Under the pieces are notes generated by a model. That model searched no databases. It was not told the origin of the DNA and saw nothing but the letters and a program-made list of their open reading frames with translations. From Serilophus lunatus (Eukaryota; Chordata; Aves; Passeriformes; Eurylaimidae): 64,000 nt of DNA. The DNA lies in contig VXBA01003079.1 of the NCBI GenBank assembly GCA_013399895.1, positions 124,001-188,000 on the forward strand. Reading direction: 5' to 3'. The number at the start of each line of letters is the position of its first letter. Positions within the stretch are counted from its first letter, which is position 1. A program made the translations under genes and the position numbers. Below are positions 61,701 to 64,000 of this stretch, piece after piece.

Positions 61701-63337
61701 TGGCTTTATGATTCACTTGACTCAGCAAAGTGTTACCCCAAGATAATAAAAATAGTCCAGCTGATAAAGCAAAGTGAGTGGCAGAATCTGTGTGGGATTC
61801 ATATCCAGACTGGTAAAAGACTGGGCACAGGGTAATTGTTAAACACTGGATATTTGATGATCATTCTCCAATGTTTACTACACTGCTGTTGGATCCTAAC
61901 TGTGTATTACAGGGTTTAACTTTTGTTCTGTTAATGGCTTTTATGCCCTTTGCCACAAACAGCTGACTTGTACTTTAACAGCAGAAGTGGTCTCATTGCA
62001 ATGCCACAAAATTGGGTTAAGAACATGGCTTTTAACACTTGCAAAATATTTTCATTTAATTTTTTCTCTCCCACATGATTCATAAAAATGTTATTAACCC
62101 CCCCTTGCCTTGTTGGTAACACATACTAATCCCAGGGTAAAGAACACTAGGCCCAGGAAAAAATTAAATGGTGAGTGTGAAGCTTTCATATTTCTATAGC
62201 ATTTCTAATTTTATATTCCTCCTTCCCTATTCCACTTACATTGTATAGATCACGACTGTTGTTCAGATGATGTCTGTTGTTCTGCCAGGTAGAAGTTCAG
62301 ATATTTTTCCCTATTCCATTTTTTTCCTAATTCCATTTAAAACATGTGGGTTTTTTTCTTTATGTGCCAGTAGGCATCATGGCCAGCAAACATTTCCTGT
62401 TTGCTAAATACTGCTCTTTTTTTAGGCTTGCAGACCAGATGAGGATGATGAACTTTCCTCAATGGTTTGATTTACTGAAGAATATTTTTTCTAAATTCAC
62501 AATCTTCCTCAAGAGAATAAAGGTAAGACATTCATTTACAAAGAGCTTCACGTAGTTCAGACATGAAAGGGAATGAAGTTACTTTCCATTTGAAGTTTTA
62601 AGATGTTGGTTTTGCTTGTAGAGTTCAGGCTTCTGATTGAAGAAAGGAGATGTGGATATTGGCATTCAGGGAAAAAATGATTAGTGCTAACAAAGAGAGC
62701 AAAGAGATAATACTTCTTGTTGCATGATTGCATCTATTTTAGGCTGCTAGGGATTAGGACAGAACTTTTGTATGTGTTAGATTGCTCCAAATGAGGTTTC
62801 TTTCACCATTCTCAGAAACATCTGATGTTGGTTCCCATCAGACGAATGGGGCTGCTTCTGAATACTGATTGCACAATAGAAAATAAAGCCAGGATTTAGT
62901 TTAATTTTGTGAGTAAAAGAAAATCTCTTCCTAGCACGAGCTTGCAGCACAGGGTTTTGGGTTGGGGTTTTTTGTAATAAAAGTTGTATTTCATTCTAGG
63001 CAACGTTAAATACTATCCGTAGCGTGGTTTTCTTGGTTCTAGACAAGAACCAAAAAAACAGGGACCTGGAGGACACTTTACAAAAGAACTCTGCTAAGGA
63101 GAGCACGGTGGACTCTGAAGTGGCTTACCTGACTCACGAGGGCATGTTCATAAGCGACGCGTTTGGTGAAGGGGAGCTCCCGCCCGCAGCAGCTGACAAT
63201 ACCTCTCAAAGGAACACCTCCCCAAACAGCGAGCCCTGCAGCAGCGACTCCGTCTCTGAGCCAGAGTGCACAACTGATTCCTCATCCAGCAAGGAGCAAA
63301 CATCCTCTTCTGTTACTCCAGGAGGAGTAGAGATGAT
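43652..63337 (+). CDS. VPS54: VPS54, GARP complex subunit (5' part, residues 1 to about 578; continues past the window)
   Basis: Coding exons are 43652-43787, 44632-44873, 46271-46349, 48775-48809, 50114-50245, 52882-53267, 57486-57612, 58661-58768, 60902-60957, 62426-62522 and 63000-63337. They join without a stop or frameshift to 578 codons plus two bases. VPS54 with VPS51, VPS52 and VPS53 forms GARP, which tethers retrograde endosome vesicles at the trans-Golgi network. The start MASSHSSSPVPQ matches vertebrate VPS54. Residues about 1-60 are Ser/Pro-rich and variable. Residues about 165-430 form the conserved helical N-terminal region used in complex assembly. Residues about 530-575 are a Ser/acidic linker. 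The C-terminal part, about 400 residues including the endosome-binding domain, lies outside the window. All introns are GT/AG. Orthology is clear from near-continuous agreement with human VPS54. Confidence 0.96.
43788..44631 (+). other. VPS54 intron 2
   Basis: 844 nt, AT-rich, ending in a CTGCAG acceptor. No features recognised. Confidence 0.9.
44632..44873 (+). CDS. VPS54: VPS54 exon (residues 46-126)
   Basis: Contains the conserved stretch W-T-I-Y-H-S-K-V-N-L-P-A-A-L-N-D-P-R and then KTWGVDFVDTEV. It ends QQEIAP before GTAAGA. The first ten or so residues differ from the human protein, in a poorly conserved stretch. Confidence 0.94.
44874..46270 (+). other. VPS54 intron 3
   Basis: About 1.4 kb of AT-rich intron, ending in TCCTTTACAG. 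No recognisable element. Confidence 0.9.
46271..46349 (+). CDS. VPS54: VPS54 exon (residues 127-153)
   Basis: Reads REKVHERCKNICTPKDTFDR and then TLLHTH, ending one base into the next codon at the donor GTACAG. The first acceptor-proximal codons agree with the human REKIHERCKN. Confidence 0.94.
46760..47225 (-). repeat. CR1 LINE fragment, antisense
   Basis: The + strand carries the classic antisense CR1 series: 'gatggtctagttcaaac', 'aacctgttttggtgtttgac', 'cctgtcactgggcaccact', 'gataagatctctcctgagct' and 'gtactggggagctcagaact', in consensus order. Moderately diverged, non-functional, borders within about 20 nt. Confidence 0.9.
48425..48700 (-). repeat. CR1 LINE fragment, antisense, next to a VPS54 exon
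   Basis: It starts with a remnant of the CR1 terminal repeat (aatcagaatat), then the antisense phrases 'ggttgaaagggacttcag', 'gctttatccag', 'tccaaggatgga' and 'gtcctcatggtagaaaagg'. About 75 nt separate it from the exon at 48775, so its edge approaches the splice branch region. Confidence 0.9.
48775..48809 (+). CDS. VPS54: VPS54 35-nt microexon (residues 153-164)
   Basis: Encodes DKSRTDLEQVPK, with the first base of its Asp codon coming from the exon before. Acceptor TTTTAG, donor GTATGG. Because 35 is not a multiple of three, skipping it would shift the frame and end the protein 15 codons into the next exon. Confidence 0.93.
48810..50113 (+). other. VPS54 intron 5
   Basis: About 1.3 kb of AT-rich intron ending in TATTTCAG. 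No recognisable element. Confidence 0.9.
50114..50245 (+). CDS. VPS54: VPS54 exon (residues 165-208)
   Basis: A 44-codon exon in phase 0 reading IFMKPDFALEDSLTF, then LPWSHF and GGKGNRDAAS, ending LLQEK before GTACAA. Matches the human region closely. Confidence 0.95.
50246..52881 (+). other. VPS54 intron 6
   Basis: About 2.6 kb. No gene or known repeat family recognised. It ends in a strong pyrimidine tract (CTCCTCTTTCTAG). Confidence 0.9.
52882..53267 (+). CDS. VPS54: VPS54 exon (residues 209-337), core of the N-terminal domain
   Basis: The largest VPS54 exon in the window. It reads LSHYLDIVEVNIAHQISLRS and continues through a helical, charged stretch to LATT-type helices and ELQGIHSFR. 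It ends two bases into an arginine codon before GTAGGT. Strongly conserved with human. This is the long-helix region of the kind that packs in CATCHR-family tethering subunits. Confidence 0.96.
53268..57485 (+). other. VPS54 intron 7
   Basis: About 4.2 kb, the longest intron here after intron 1. It contains a frame-preserving exon-like segment at 55726-55773 and an 18-A run at 56452-56469 flanked by a 9-bp direct repeat. Confidence 0.9.
56452..56469. repeat. Poly-A run flanked by 9-bp direct repeats
   Basis: Eighteen A between two copies of TGAAATTAA (starting at 56445 and 56471). It could be a minimal poly(A) insertion with a target-site duplication, or simple slippage. Confidence 0.75.
57486..57612 (+). 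CDS. VPS54: VPS54 exon (residues 337-379)
   Basis: Reads HLGSQLCELEKLIDKMMIAE and continues through FSTYARNDLNRPLEDD to CQILEE before GTACGT. The first base completes the arginine codon begun at 53266. Confidence 0.95.
57613..58660 (+). other. VPS54 intron 8
   Basis: About 1.05 kb, AT-rich, ending TTCTTCATAG. No recognisable element. Confidence 0.9.
58661..58768 (+). CDS. VPS54: VPS54 exon (residues 380-415)
   Basis: A 36-codon exon in phase 0 reading ERLVSLVFGLLKQRKLNFYE and then IYGDEMINTAKNIIKQ before GTAAGC. Matches human with a few conservative changes. Confidence 0.95.
58769..60901 (+). other. VPS54 intron 9
   Basis: About 2.1 kb. An A/C-rich, T-poor stretch at about 59067-59160 is the only marked compositional feature. 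Ends AAATTTGACAG. Confidence 0.9.
60902..60957 (+). CDS. VPS54: VPS54 exon (residues 416-434)
   Basis: A 56-nt exon reading CVVNTVSQIEEIDTEVVV plus two bases of a lysine codon, then GTAAGT. Human has CVINKVSQTEEIDTDVVVK at this place. Confidence 0.94.
60958..62425 (+). other. VPS54 intron 10, carrying a sense CR1
   Basis: About 1.5 kb. A T-rich run follows the donor, and a CR1 fragment lies at 61335-61710. Ends CTTTTTTTAG. Confidence 0.9.
61335..61710 (+). repeat. CR1 LINE fragment, sense
   Basis: The + strand follows the sense CR1 3' body: 'gaacctcacaaagcccagcaa', then 'gagccaggctcctctcagcggtg', 'aacactggaacaggg', 'ggacatggtc' and near the end 'cagctccagaggcccctgg'. It has internal deletions and is non-functional. 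It is the only clearly sense-oriented CR1 in the window. Confidence 0.8.
62426..62522 (+). CDS. VPS54: VPS54 exon (residues 434-466)
   Basis: Completes the lysine codon and reads LADQMRMMNFPQWFDLLKNI and then FSKFTIFLKRIK before GTAAGA. Strongly conserved helical segment. Confidence 0.95.
62523..62999 (+). other. VPS54 intron 11
   Basis: 477 nt, ending TTCATTCTAG. No features recognised. Confidence 0.9.
63000..63337 (+). CDS. VPS54: VPS54 exon (residues 467-579), with Ser/acidic linker
   Basis: Starts ATLNTIRSVVFLVLDKNQ, contains the conserved EVAYLTHEGMFISDAFGEGE, then a Ser/Glu/Asp-rich stretch around residues 540-575 (PNSEPCSSDSVSEPECTTDS). It ends in the second base of a methionine codon at the donor GTAAGT. 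The linker is probably disordered and may be phosphorylated, judging from composition alone. Confidence 0.95.
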
Positions 63338-64000
63338 GTAAGTAAATGTGGCTGTGTCCACAGCATGGTGGGAACGAGGTGTGAGGTTCAGGCAGTTGTT
63401 TCTGGTAGAGCACTATGAAAATGACTTTGGAGGAATGTGGTTTTTAGGTGAGTGAAGTGCAGCATCTCTCCACCATTGCCCCTGGAGACTCTCATCAGAG
63501 TGCACTGCTCACTCTTGCTGCTTGAGTGTCTATACTTGTGTGTTTAAGCAGCTGTTAGTTTTGATAGAGACCTTCCCCCTCAAATCAAAATGCTGGCTGA
63601 AGGAGATAGGTTTAAAATAAATATGCTGTGCATAAAACATGGGCCTCTGTATATCTGAATATCTGTTGTATCCTGGAAGAGAAATGAAATGTGAACAGGA
63701 GTCCAGAGTTACAGTGAGGAGCAGGGAAAGGGAAGAGGATTGAATCCAAAACTAATCTGGAGCGTTTTGCCAACTTGCTAAAAATTAACCACCTATCTAG
63801 AGCTCTTGAGGAATAAAGTTGTTTCTGAGCCTGATTGCATAACTTCATTTTAAAGTGAACCTGCTTCATCTCTCTTCTGATTTTCATTGCACCTTTGCTC
63901 TGTGTTTGGAGCAGGCTAATAAAAATACACAGAACAATGTTAGCCCAGTTGCTGCTCTGTAATGTCCCAAGTTTTCTGTCTCATACTGTCAGTCCCTTTA
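63338..64000 (+). other. Start of VPS54 intron 12
   Basis: Intronic to the window edge. The next expected coding segment, which follows the GGVEMM end in the family, is not present here. Confidence 0.85.

Noticed and set aside
1..64000. tRNA, rRNA, snRNA, microRNA hairpins, CRISPR arrays, bacterial or phage systems, and endogenous virus copies
   Set aside because: Nothing with the needed structure or repeat-spacer pattern was seen by eye. The sequence is ordinary vertebrate DNA. Small RNA genes cannot be fully excluded without covariance-model searches.

Overview
This is vertebrate nuclear DNA, most likely from a bird (another sauropsid is possible). The evidence is intron-split genes with GT/AG borders, several decayed CR1 LINE fragments with the typical avian 3'-end wording, modest intron sizes and a CpG-island promoter. 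There are no operons, CRISPR arrays, phage or bacterial genes. The window covers two neighbouring genes on the + strand, in the same order and orientation as the human 2p14 neighbours PELI1 and VPS54.

Layout: (1) 1-11842 is non-coding DNA upstream of or inside the first intron of PELI1, with one CR1 fragment. (2) 11843-19890 holds the complete PELI1 coding region: six coding exons that join to exactly 418 codons, with the FHA and RING-like domains, followed by a 3'UTR of about 1.6 kb ending at a variant poly(A) signal. (3) 19900-34190 is the intergenic spacer, with no gene I can support, a degenerate CR1 and several AT-rich stretches that resemble conserved regulatory elements. (4) 34195-35110 is a CpG island broken by a 322-base assembly gap; it is the probable VPS54 promoter and first exon. 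(5) 34997-43625 is VPS54 intron 1. (6) 43626-63337 holds eleven VPS54 exons coding for about the first 578 residues of a protein that is about 977 residues long in human; the gene runs off the right edge.

The two genes are neighbours by synteny and do not form a pathway. PELI1 is an E3 ubiquitin ligase of Toll/IL-1 and antigen-receptor signalling. VPS54 is a subunit of the GARP complex, which tethers endosome-derived vesicles at the trans-Golgi network. All joined exons keep the reading frame and I see no inactivating lesion.

No new multi-gene system is visible. The points most worth checking are a VPS54 start codon preceded by an out-of-frame ATG only 5 nt upstream, tandem first-exon splice donors that decide the fate of a 5'UTR ORF, a frame-preserving 48-nt candidate cassette exon, an 8-codon uORF in PELI1, a sharp GC rise in the last PELI1 exon, a G-rich tract beside the gap, and an unidentified minus-strand exon-like ORF with a membrane segment near the left edge. 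Protein identities come from recognising the families; no database search was possible.
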